Below the pieces are notes generated by a model. The model made no database searches. It saw only the letters and a list, made by a program, of their open reading frames with translations, and was not told where the DNA came from. A DNA stretch of 64,000 bases from Todiramphus chloris collaris (lineage: Eukaryota > Chordata > Aves > Coraciiformes > Alcedinidae), in NCBI GenBank assembly GCA_025345505.1, contig JANVCC010000064.1, forward strand, positions 3,795,538 through 3,859,537, written 5' to 3'. Made by a program: the position numbers and the translations under genes. The stretch's first letter is position 1. Every line of letters starts with the position of its first letter. Of the stretch, positions 37,490 to 48,330 are shown piece after piece.

Positions 37490-38310
37490 TAAGCAGTGCT
37501 CATCATCAGTCTCCAGGTTCTTCTCTGAACCAAGAAGGTGGCCTGGCTTCTACTGCTAATTCTGATGGTTTGGTTTATATTGTAGAGAGGAGGAGAAAAA
37601 CCAACAAAAACCCAAAACAAACCTGCACACTGGCCAAAAATTGCTGCCTAAATTAAACTGTGCATACTTCACTGTATATACTGTAGGAACATATGCTTGT
37701 GTATGCAGATATAAATGTGTGCATATGCCTGTAAATATATATATATATAGTAAGTAGGTATTTTGAGATGTACTTTTACAGTTGACTAGCTCTAAGTAAT
37801 CTCGGGGACTTTCAGCATTATGGGTATGTTGTATTTGAGTAGCTAAAGCAATTGCCTGAAGATGTTTTGGGTGAGCTAGATAGCTGCAGAAGGGTTGCAG
37901 AGATGGAAGAAGCCCTTTCCTTCCCTTCCCAGGCTCAGACATACACAGGAGACAAACTGCCCCTGTGTTGTGTTCCCTGGGATGGCAGGAGAGGCAGAGC
38001 AGGGAGCAAACCCGAGTACCAGTGTCTGGCTGGAGGAAGGGGGCTCCACTATCCTCTCAATACTCCGTGCTTCTGCTATGCCTTGTAGAGATTATGGAAA
38101 TGGGTAAAAACTCAGGAGTGCTCCAGGGGCTGCACTGGGTTTTGGCAAGAAACCAGGAGAATACAACTTATAAAAAGTCATAGCAGTTTTAAACCTTGCA
38201 GAGTTCAGGGAGGAGAATCACTGTTTCTCTCCTTCCAACGCGTCATAAAGAGGAAGGGAAGGAAGACCAACAAATCCCATGTTTCAGCATTTCTTTTCAC
38301 GTAAGGACAC
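37490..38310. other. UBASH3B: Intron 1 stretch
   Basis: Short AT repeat near 37735-37750; otherwise nothing recognised. Confidence 0.6.
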
Positions 38311-38311
38311 A

Positions 38312-38878
38312 CAGCAGGAGCAGGGAGGGGATCATTCCTCTGTACTAGGCTTTGGTGAGGCCACACCTCGAATAGTCTGTCCAATTTTGGGCCCCTCTCT
38401 ACAAGAAGGACATTGAGGTGCTGGCGAGGGTCCAGAGGTGGGCTACAGAGCCAGTCAAGGGTTTGGAGCATGTGTCTGATGAGGAAAGGGTGAGGGACCT
38501 GGCGTTGTTAAGCCTTGAGAAGAGAAGGCTGAGGGGAGACCTTCTTGCCCTCTACAGCTCCCTGAAGGGAAGCTGTGGTGAGGTGGGAGTTGGGCTGTTC
38601 TGCCTGGTGAGAAGGGACAGAACAAGAGGAAATGGCCTCAAGTTGACCCAGGGGAGGTTCAGGCTGGATCTCAGGAAGCATTTCTTTAGAGAAAGGGTTG
38701 TCAGGCACTGGAATGGGCTGCCCAGGGGGGTGGTGGGGTCACCATCCCTGGAGGTGTTTAAGAGCCAGGTAGATGTTGTCCTTAGGGACAGGGTGTAGTG
38801 GTTTTTGATAGGGCTGGGAATAAGGTTGGACTTGATGATCCTGAAGGTCTCTTCCAGGCAGAACTATTCTAGGATTCA
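38312..38878 (+). mobile_element. CR1 LINE fragment, plus strand, open ORF2 C-terminus
   Basis: Begins in ORF2 (CAGCAGGAGCAGGGAGG) and ends with GAACTATTCTAGGATTCAG. Bases 38418-38798 stay open and give the ORF2 C-terminus: [20 protein letters not shown], then [20 protein letters not shown], and the usual ending VVLRDRV-stop. 5'-truncated, antisense to UBASH3B. The open frame suggests a less decayed copy, but it lacks the reverse transcriptase core and cannot be active. Confidence 0.95.
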
Positions 38879-38879
38879 G

Positions 38880-40305
38880 AAACATCACAGAAGTCCAACT
38901 CATTCGTTACTTCAGTGCTTTCTGAATAAGAAACCCAAGTGTGTCAGTAAAGCACACTGCTCTCTGGAGCCCAGAGGGTTGGATTTCCTACTGCCTTTTG
39001 CTTTCTGCAGCCATTTTGAACACAGGCAAAGTGGGAAAACGACTCCTATTCTGACAGGCTGCCCGCTGTGCTTGGCTTGCACAGGGAGGCAGAGAGCAAA
39101 ATATTTCTCTACCTCAGTCCATCCCATTCACTGAGATCAATGGGATGTAAACATGTGTTTAGGGCTTTCTTGAATGGGGATCAAAATGTCCTTTTCTGCA
39201 TGTCTTAATAGATCCCATTCAGGCAGCAGCATAGAAGATTCATTGTCACCAATTATTGCAAACATTTACACGTTCTTTTCTCAGACTGGTCTTCTGACCA
39301 GTTGAAGCCATGCCAACCTCTCTGGCCAGGCTCATCACATTTCCCAGCCGAAGCTGGTTTATAGATGACTTAGATATCACTAGCACACAAGGGAGGGAGG
39401 AAAATCAATGCTTACAACTTGATTCAAAGGCCGCTGAATCCAAGGGAATGACTCCTCTTCAAGCCAGCGTGCTCTGAATGAGGCTGGACAAAAGAAAGCT
39501 TTGATAGCGATTGATTTTTGAGGAAAAGGAGCGGCATCTTTCGCTAGGTTTGAAAAGGAGTTGTTTAAAAGTAGAGGTAAAATGCACGCTGGCTTGGGGA
39601 AGGTGACTGTGGCTGTGCAGAGGTTGTGATAATGAGACTCGGGCAGGCTCCAGCCTCTAATGAAGAGAATTGAGAGGGGCTGTGCTGAATATACAGAAGC
39701 ACTCTACTGTGAGAAACGAGGCGGTGAAACCTGATAATGAGAGTGAACAACTTCCTTTGATTATTGCTTCTCATTTCCTATAATGCAATCTACATCTTTA
39801 CAGAAAGCTCTTCTGATAGATGTTAGATCCCCTTGCCTCCTCTGTGTGGTTAGATCTTAAGGACTAGTATTGAAAGAGAAAAGTTAACTTGAGTAAAGCA
39901 GAATGTAAGCCTCTTTTTCTTGTGACTTATATGCTGCATTAATGCAATGTAACACTGCAGGTATGAGGGGAGTCATTTCAGATGTACAGCACAATCTGGC
40001 AGGCAGGATAGCACGTAATAGCATGTGGCAGCGGCCAAGGTGATGCTGAGAGAATTGCTGAGAATGAACAGGAGGAGATGGCTGAACCCATCCTGGGTTA
40101 GCTCTGGATTTCAGCTGCGGATCAGGGCAGGGACCATACCTGTGTTTTCTTTTAGAAAAGAGAACTTTTGTGTGCCTGGACACCTAAATGCTTTTGAAAA
40201 TCTAGCCCCAAATCACCTTTGAAAATAGGCACTGAATTTGTAGATTGTTAGATATGCCACACAGGGTGTATGTGTAAATTGCTCTGGTATTTTGGCTTGG
40301 GACAA
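38880..40305. other. UBASH3B: Intron 1 stretch
   Basis: Nothing recognised apart from the SINE-like relic at about 40150-40245. Confidence 0.55.
40150..40245. repeat. Possible ancient amniote SINE relic
   Basis: CACCTAAATGCTTTTGAAAA and TCTAGCCC match the CACCTAAATACCTTTGAAAATCTGGCCC block shared by old amniote SINE families. The relic is interrupted a little downstream by the CR1 copy at 40307. Confidence 0.5.
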
Positions 40306-40306
40306 A

Positions 40307-40529
40307 TCAGAGAATCATAGAGTCATTCCAGTTGGAAAAGACCCTTGGGATCATCGAGTCCAACCATTAACCCTACTCTGCAAAGTTCACCCCTAAACCG
40401 TGTCCCCCAACACCACATCTAAACCACCCTTGAACACATCCAGGGACGGTGAGATCAACCCCCTCCCTGGGCAGCCTCTTCCAGTCTCTGGCTACTCTGC
40501 CTGTGAAAAATTTTCCCTTAATGTCCAGA
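40307..40529 (-). mobile_element. CR1 LINE fragment, minus strand, about 220 bp
   Basis: CAGAGAATCATAGAGTCATT, GTTGGAAAAGACCCTTGGGA, CATCCAGGGACGGTGAGATC and GGGCAGCCTCTTCCAGTCTC are the CR1 3' end of a different subfamily from the copies near 24 kb. 5'-truncated. Same orientation as UBASH3B. Confidence 0.93.
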
Positions 40530-40724
40530 ATGATAGGACAATGACATAGACTCGGTTTCTCCAAAGCAGGTGCTGATTTTGAATGCTTTCATTTCAGCTG
40601 GGCAGGGATTTTCAAAGACGGTGTGCACGATGCATCTGGGACTGGACGTGTCCGCGCTCACACATGCCTGTTTTCACACGTTTAAAGCCAAAAACTTGAA
40701 AGCCAGTTTTGAAAGGAAAGGATT

Positions 40725-40790
40725 AATCCTTCTGTCCTTGCATCTGTGAAATGGGGATGTTGATAACACTTATCACCCTGCTGATGGCAA
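40725..40790 (+). repeat. Ancient MIR-like SINE relic
   Basis: GCATCTGTGAAATGGGGATG and TTGATAACACTTATCACC closely resemble the MIR core CATCTGTAAAATGGGGATAATAATA... Confidence 0.55.
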
Positions 40791-41269
40791 AGCTGCTGGA
40801 AACTTCCCTGCCTTCCTTCCATGGCAGTGGGGGGCAGAATGTTCACAGCTACTGTGGGGCAATGCCTGTACTTCAAACCTTGTTCCTTTAACAAGCAGCA
40901 GATTAGGGACATGGGCAGTGGGGACAGCAATCAGTAGAGACAAATAATGGCATCCAACACTGCCAAACGAACAGGATGCACAGTATACACAGAAGAGACA
41001 AAACCCTCTTGATTAACACCCAAGAGGAAATGAAATCAGAGACACTAATCCAGATAACCAAATCAAGCAGTTCTAATGCGGGGTGGCAGTTAGCTAATGG
41101 TGACAAGAACGGCAAAGGACCGGCAGCAAAACTCCACCCTGTGCCACAGCATCACACCAAAATTGTTTCAAAGGCCAGAAGCTAGCCCTGCGTTTACACG
41201 CCTGGGGAAATCTCAGTTAAAACCAACAGCACCATCCCTGTGTTTGAACTTGAGCAACGCGTTCTGAAC

Positions 41270-41520
41270 CCTTTGCCAGGTTGGCACCAAAATTCGTCCC
41301 GGTTTCTTCCTTGAAGGTGGGGCCTGGCAGGGGGAGCCTGTGGAAACTCGTGTTCAGAAGGTGTTCTTCAAAGGGTGAGGCTCCCGCTGCCTCAGCGTGC
41401 TGCTGCAGAGCTCCACTTGGCCTTGTACTCGGAAAGCCGCGGGGATGTTTGTACCTTAAACCACCCTTCAGCAGTGGAAACGGCTCTGCGCAGACCTCGC
41501 GGGGTGTGGGTGGGATGCCA
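41270..41520. other. GC- and CpG-richer intronic segment
   Basis: Roughly 250 bp with repeated CpGs (CGTCCCGG, CTCGGAAAGCCGCGGGG, GCGCAGACCTCGCGGGG), directly next to a CR1. No exon recognised. Confidence 0.4.
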
Positions 41521-41530
41521 CTAGGATTCT

Positions 41531-42705
41531 TCCACAGAATCGCACAGAATGTTCAGGGTTGGAAGGGACCTTGAAAGATCATCTAGTCCAACTCTCCTGT
41601 CAAAGCAGGTCACACAGGAACGTGGCCGGGCGGGTTTTGAATGTCTCCAGAGAAGGAGACCCCACATCCCCTCTGGGCAGCCTGGTCCAGTTCTGTTACC
41701 CTCACCATTAACAAGATTTTTCTCATATTTATGTGGAACCTCCTGTGTTCCGGCTTGCACCCGTTGCCCCTTATCCTATCACTGCTTGAGACTGAGAAGA
41801 GCCTGGCTCCATCCTCCTGACACTCGCCCTTTAGGTATTTATAAACATTACTGAGGTCACCCCTCAGTCTCCTCTTCCCCAAGCTAAAGAGCCCCAGCTC
41901 CCTCAGCCTTTCCTCAGCAGGGAGATGCTCCACTCCCTTCATCATCTCTGTGGCTCTGTGCTGGACTCTTCTGAGCAATTCCCTGTCCTTCTTGAACTGA
42001 GGGGCCCAGAACTGGACACAATATTCCAGATGCACCTCACCAGGGCAAAGTAGAGGGGGAGGAGAATCTCTCTTGACCTACTAACCACAGACCACCTAAT
42101 CCACCCCAGGATGCCACTGGCCTTCTTGGCCATGAGGGCACGTTGCTGGCTCATGGTCACCCTGCTGTCCACCAGGACCCCCAGTTCCCTTTCCCCTACG
42201 CTGCTCTCCATCAGGTTAGTCCCCAACCTGTACTGGTACATGGGGTTGTTCTCACCCAGATGCCCTTGTTATATTTCATTAAATTTCTCCCCTCCCAGCT
42301 TCCCAGCCTGTCCAGGTCTGGCTGGATGGCAGCACAGGCTGCCAGTGTGTCAGCCACTCCTAATGGTTTTGTATCATCAGCAAACTTGCTGACAGAGCAC
42401 TCTGTTCCCTCATCCAGGTCACTGATGAATATATTGAATAGCACTGACCCCTGAGGGACTCCACTAGATACAAGGCTCCAACTAGACTCTGCCCCATTGG
42501 CCACAACTCTCCCGAGTCCTTTCCTTCAACCAGTTCGCAATCCACCTCACTACCCGATCATCCAGGCCACACTTTCTCAGTTTAGCTGCAAGGATGCTGG
42601 GGGAGAGGGTGTCAAATGCTTTACTGAAACCCATCCAGACCACATCCACTGCACCACCACCATCGAGCCACCTGGGTATTTCTTCATAGAAGGCTATCAG
42701 GTTTT
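41531..42705 (-). mobile_element. CR1 LINE fragment, minus strand, 1.2 kb, longest in the window
   Basis: The 3' end lies at CACAGAATCGCACAGAATG. The copy reaches back into the reverse transcriptase region. Reverse-strand frames give [20 protein letters not shown] and the catalytic box KFADDTK (about 42370-42450), then [26 protein letters not shown] and RRFHINMRK. The ORF is split over several frames by a few indels, so it is dead. 5'-truncated inside the fingers/palm region. Same orientation as UBASH3B. Confidence 0.95.
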
Positions 42706-45028
42706 GCTAGGCTCTCAGGTTCTTTGCACACCAACCACTGACAACAACAACAAAAAAGCCGTAGTTTTCAGGAATTTTCATTCCAGCTGAAAACTTGCCT
42801 CCGCTTTGACATGTACCTTGAAGCAAAGGGACAATTATCTAGTCACAACATTCAATCCCATCTGCGTAATCTCATCTAAATTGTTCAACTGCTTCAGATG
42901 CTTTTGTGATTAGAAATATACTCCCCAAATAAACTGACTGCATGTTCCTGCCACTTAAAACTTACGTGTTGCAAGTAAGGGAAAGATAAAGCAGCATGAA
43001 AAATGATTCCTTCCTTACCATTACTTACACCCAACCTACGAAACTACAAAATTTCCTGTCTATTACTGAAAGTCACATCAAAGGTCCTCGAAGACACGGT
43101 GATAACGCTGCAGCAAAACTGAAAGAATATTTAGTACGTGGAAAGTTGAGCTAAATGCCTGGAACATTACCTGACTGCCACATTAGAGTATATTTTTGTC
43201 TTATTTATGGCCTGATGGCAAATCCAAAGTACTGAGCTCTAAAACCAGTACTGCAGGAGACTCTCTTTGTGTCCTTAGGCAAATACCTTATAATGTTTTC
43301 ATGCTTGTTGGGAGGCGTTTGCTTTGCAGACAGAGTCAATGTCAGTTAGCCAAGATTTCCCAAAGTCATTGCCGGCTTTAGGTAATCCATTTTGGACCCC
43401 TGAAAAGGGCTTGGTTTCCAGATGCAGAAAAGCACTTGGGTTTCACAGTTAGTTTCTTCTGGTGAATCAACTCTCCTCTCCCACCCGTCATCACATTTTG
43501 GCTGCGCATCCTTGGCTCTACCCTTTTAAAGTTTACTTTGCAGCAGATGGGCCTATCTAAACATCAAGTGCAAGCAAAGAAATCAGCAGTTGGTGACAGG
43601 AATTTCCTAGGAGAACACGAAGGCTGTCCAGTGCCCTTGGTTCAGCTGACTCATACAAGAAGCCTGGTGAGATGCATTTCTTGGGCGCTCGAGTCACTAA
43701 GACAGAGCCAAGGCTGAAATCACCGAGGCAATGCACTAGCAGGAGTTCCTCTCTTCCTGAGCAGTTAAAGGCTGTCAAATGTTGGTAGGCATCTGGGAAT
43801 CGCTTAAACAATACCCCAATCACACCATGCCCTTCTAACACACCATTCTCCCCCTTAGAATCCCCCAGGGCTTCAAGCCCTTGGATCCTGATGAGGATCA
43901 GCAGAAGGGCAGGAAGCGGCAGAAGTCAGAAAAGGTGCATTGACCCCCCCAAATCAGGGTCTTCATCAAGAGTTAAATCCTCTCTCAAGGAAGCTTCCAT
44001 AGCAATGAAAGTTGGGTTGTTTCTGGGTGAGATCTTCAGCTGGTGTGTAGTGGTATTGCTCCCACGAGGTAAATGGTGCTGGGCTGATTTACACTACCAG
44101 AAGTCCTCGTCCTTTAGAATGTGAATGCATTTATGATACAGCTATGCTATGGGAAGGGGTCAGAGAGACTGTAAAGGGAATATAAATGTGTCCTGTAAGG
44201 TGCAGCACTAAGTTACATTTACTCCAAGGCTTGTTTCCGTTGCCTGTGAATATGAACCAGATCCAGTTCTTGTTTATTCTGAGATTTCTTTGAACCATGC
44301 CTGGGAGAACTGACTGCAACTTACCCATGGGTAATACATTGTGATCTGACACTTGCTAGGACTTGGCAACTACTCTCAGAAAGAAATATTGATTGTGAAG
44401 AATAAATTCAATATAATAGTAGAGCGAGGGAGCAGGACATCATTGACACCATTTACAGCCTGCAGTTCTGGAGAGCCTTTTGTCTTGAGTGGATGGCAAA
44501 TGTTAATTAAGGTGCCCTCTCTGGCATCAAGCGACTTGATGTATTGTCTCATTTCAAATCTTGCTGTCTGTAAAACAGGAATGATACTCATTTCAAACGA
44601 GCTGTTTAGAACAGTGCCGTTCTTGTGCAGCTGTGAATTTCACCCATCCATCTCACTCGCCGTAACTATGGGTAACGACTGGGAGTAAAGGATTTTGGAG
44701 GCATTGCTGGGATCACTGCCTATCAGCAGGAGATGATATTGTCTGCTTCCTCATGTGGCCTCTCCCTCTCCTCTCCGGAGATATTTGCTCCTTCTGGCTC
44801 CTATTTAGACTGTCTGCTCTTGGAGCAGGGATGATGTTTGCACAGCCCCCAGCACAAGAAGATTGTGGTGCATAAAAATCAGGCTCCTACTCACTGGTGC
44901 CATACAAGGTAAAAAACAATATTAGTTTCATGTCAGCACAAACTCGGGTCTTGAAATTTGTGTCATGAAACAGCTCCAATCACTCCCAATAAAATGAGGA
45001 AGAGCTTAAAAGCAAACCAGCACTACTT
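42706..45028. other. UBASH3B: Intron 1 stretch
   Basis: One old repeat relic at about 44790-44890; otherwise nothing recognised. Confidence 0.55.
44790..44890 (+). repeat. Ancient amniote repeat relic
   Basis: GACTGTCTGCTCTTGGAGCA, GGGATGATGTTTGCACAG, CCCAGCACAA and CAGGCTCCTAC line up in order with the old amniote block CTGCTCTTTGGGGCAGGGACTGT...TTTGTACAGCGCCTAGCACAATGGGG...GGCTCCTAGGTGC. Confidence 0.5.
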
Positions 45029-45187
45029 CATTTGCCCAGGGAGGTTGTGGAGTCTCCTTCTCTAGAAACTTTCAAGACCCGCCTGGATCTGTTGCTGTAT
45101 GGGCTGCCCTGGGTGTCCCTGCACTGGCAGGGGAGTTGGACTCGATGATCTCCAGAGGTCCATTCCATTCTATGATTCTATGATTCA
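45029..45187 (+). mobile_element. CR1 LINE 3' fragment, plus strand, about 160 bp
   Basis: TTTGCCCAGGGAGGTTGTGG, GGAGTTGGACTCGATGATCT and a clean ATTCTATGATTCTATGATTC tail. Antisense to UBASH3B. Confidence 0.93.
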
Positions 45188-46289
45188 TTTCAGTTGTTTT
45201 CAGTGCCATTTAAGGCAGCCCCCTGCACGCTGGGTAATCAAACATCTCAATCTCAGCCATTCAGGAGAAGCACATGCTCAAGGGCTTTGCTGAATCAGGC
45301 CATTACTGAGATCTGTGTCGTGTAAGAACTTGTTGCATCTCATTAGGTAGAGGAGAAAGAAAGCAGTCACTTTTAAAAATCAGGAGATGAAAAAAAAATC
45401 TCTCTGAAACACACCCACCTCTACACTGGCAATTATTTCACAGACACCAACCACAAATGATTAATTCTGCACGATCATGAACTGCAGAGCCCAGCTAATA
45501 CTACATGAAAGGGGAAAAGTAGCACTTGCCTCGTGTTTGATAATAGCAGGGGGGTGATGGGTGTGAGTGAAATACAGTTAAAACCTCTTTTGATGTCAGG
45601 CTATGGAAGGCCGAGGTGTTTTATCAGAGCTGCCTATCTTAGGCTCTGGCTCTGCATTTCTAGCAGAGAAGGCAGATATCCCAACGTTTACTCAGGGCTG
45701 CTGTTTGCTCAGCCACGTGCATAACCTTTCCTGAACGGTTTCATGCTAATCTCCTGCTGACAGGGACTGGCCTGCATAGGTATCTGTGCTGGCAATGACA
45801 GGAGACTTTAAGTCTCAAGGACATGCATTTGGTGTCTGGGGAAAGCAAAGACATCAGACGCATCTCCTGTCAGTCATTCCAGGTTCCAGTTTCTAATTGC
45901 TTGCTTTCTGTTTCAATTCTATGCTGCTGGGTACAGAAAGCACTCGGGTCCTGGCAGTACCTGTCGGGATGCTGCCGTATCTGCGTGTGCAACTCTGCTC
46001 CCCGTGCTGATCTTTATTCTTTTGGGAATCCGTGTGAAAAAGGGGAAGGCTGAGGCTTCCCAGGGAGTGAAGGAGCAGTGGCTCCTGCTCCCTCAGCGTG
46101 CGAGATCCACATCTCTAGCTGCCTACCCTGAGTTGTGGGTATTCGGGAGCACCTCAAAAAGCACCTTTTGCTGCTAGGAGTTGTCAAAGCTTCAGGAGAA
46201 ATACTGGGAGTGGATTCGAAAGGGCAGCACGTGTGTCTCAGGAACACAGCCAAGAGGCTCAGAGATGTCTAAAACACTGCACGTAGGTT

Positions 46290-46560
46290 GTCAGCCGCTT
46301 TGTTGCGGCGCCTTTATCAATCCCCTCAACACATCCCATTATTTCTTGCTGCTGTTTTATTCCCCTCCGCTCTGCGCTGCTCTCTAGATGGAGCCTTTGG
46401 GCAGAACCGGGCAGCACAGATACGGTGGGGATGGAATCATGGTGAGCAGAGCCAAGGCGTGCTCTTTTCAGGTCTGTTCATCCAGGGGGTGAGTAAGACA
46501 CAGGCGCTGCGGCGCACCCCATTGCAGCGCACGAAGCCCGCAGCCAGTCTCGGTGATGGG
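46290..46560. other. CpG-richer intronic patch
   Basis: Includes GCCGCTTTGTTGCGGCGCC and GGCGCTGCGGCGCACCCC. Part of it folds as a 7 bp hairpin (GCGCTGC with GCAGCGC). Confidence 0.4.
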
Positions 46561-48224
46561 ATCCAAAAGGCTGTCAGCTGCTGAGCTCCAGCTCTCTGAT
46601 GACTCTGCTTGTTGAGGATAATTAGACTGGTGCAGCACAGACACACACACACGGATGTCTCTATTCTTTCTGCAATTGCGGAGCACACGCTGAGAATCCA
46701 GGATGAGCTCCCGTTAAAACCTGGGGCAACGTTTTCAAGTAGTGAGTAAGGCTTAGGAGTCTAAGAGTCACTTTCAAAGGTGACTTAACAAGGCAAGTCT
46801 GATCAGGACTCAGCGGGGTTGGCACTTGACATTTACAGGCACCAAACGTTTTTTCACTTTTTTTATTTTTTTTATTTTTTTTTAAACTTCTGCTCATGAT
46901 CTTTCAGAGAGTGGAATTCCCCCTTGACTTCTGTCAGTGTATTTATTCAGGAGGCTCTGTGGGCTGGCAGCACCCTTTGAGCATGGGGTCCTGTACAGCA
47001 AAGTGGCAGCAGCAATCTGGGGTAAACTTCCAGAGGGCTTTATAAGGAAGTGCTGCAAAATTCTGCAGAAACAGGGCAACATGCTGCCAGGGCCACCAAG
47101 CTTCCAAGGGAGAAGAGTAAGCAGCATCTTAGGCAAACAGGGCTCCATTCAAACAGTCCACGCTGGGTATCTGAAATCATGAGTTTCTCTAGCGAGCCTT
47201 TGTCTTGAGAATCTCATCAGTAAATTTAAACTGGCTCTTGACAGTAGTATCAGGTTTTGAAGCGAGAGAGAAAACGGGACAGAAAAGGAAAAGATATAAC
47301 ACTGGTATTTTTATCACTCGAAACTGATATGTAGCTTGAAAGGGAACTGCATACTTGGGATCAAGTTATTAACTGCTTGGGTTTTTGACACAGAAGGTAT
47401 AAAATAATTTTTCAAGTTCTATCAGTGACTTGTGGGGTCTGGGTTGCGCTTTCTGAAGCTCCTCTCCTCCCTAGTGCAGAGAGGAGGATCGAGTTCAAGA
47501 CCTTTGCTCCAAGGCAAAAACATCACCAGAGACAGAAGCACAAGCAAACATTTTCTTGTTAACCGTGCCGCTTTAATACCAAAATGAAAAGGACCTGGAA
47601 ACTTTCTGACAGCTCTTACAGTGTCTGCCAAAGTTAGACAGCCCTGAAACATCTCAGAAATCCAGGGATTGCTGTCTTCTGGCTGACTCGCTCCCAAACC
47701 AGGAACTCACTGCATTTGGTGATGCTTCTTCAGCATTTAAATATGAGATGCTGGTGAAGCATGGTGTGTTAAGGCACTATGAAGGTGGGGTTTTTTTTTT
47801 CTCCCCAAAGCAAGCTTGCTTTCTGGGCTGCTTACGCAGCAAGCATTGTGGTGACTCGCTGACCTTCGCTCTACTGTGAGCAACCTTTGTCTAGGGATGC
47901 TCTGTCCTTAAACCATTTTCTCGTCGTTTGTGACAGAAACATTTTCTTTGCCGATCTCAGGCCTGAATATCTGATTGTTCCACTTCTCCTAATTATCAGA
48001 TACGATTAATGGCAGTTATGTATCCTGCATCCTGAATCACTGAGGTATGGAGTGCTACTGCTGCCACCGCTATTTTAGAATATCATCTTATCACAGGAAT
48101 GATTTCTTCAGCCTCTGATAACAGAAGGTCCCACTCCATTTGAAAATTTTATACAGTGTCACGGAAATAGATGTTCTACTTAGACCAGATATCTGAGTCC
48201 TGTGATTAAACTAATAGACTGAAA

Positions 48225-48330
48225 CTCTCCAGATTTAGGTGCAAGTGCCAACCTAGCTACAGACCTGGCGTACATATCTAAGCTTCTCTGTGCCTCAGTT
48301 TGCAGACTATACAGTGGAAATGAAGAGCCC
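48225..48330 (+). repeat. Possible ancient MIR-like SINE relic
   Basis: CTTCTCTGTGCCTCAGTTTG and CAGTGGAAATGAAGAGC resemble MIR CTCTGTGCCTCAGTTTCCTCATCTGTAAAATG. An upstream ATTTAGGTGCAAGTGCC also fits. Confidence 0.5.

Larger units (their letters stand above)
40530..41530. other. UBASH3B: Intron 1 stretch between two CR1 copies
   Basis: Includes an old SINE relic (40725-40790) and a GC-rich, CpG-containing segment (41270-41520). No gene seen. Confidence 0.55.

Noticed and set aside
38418-38798. 126-codon open frame that could pass for a host gene
   Set aside because: It is the CR1 ORF2 C-terminus, followed by the CR1 3'UTR and tail.
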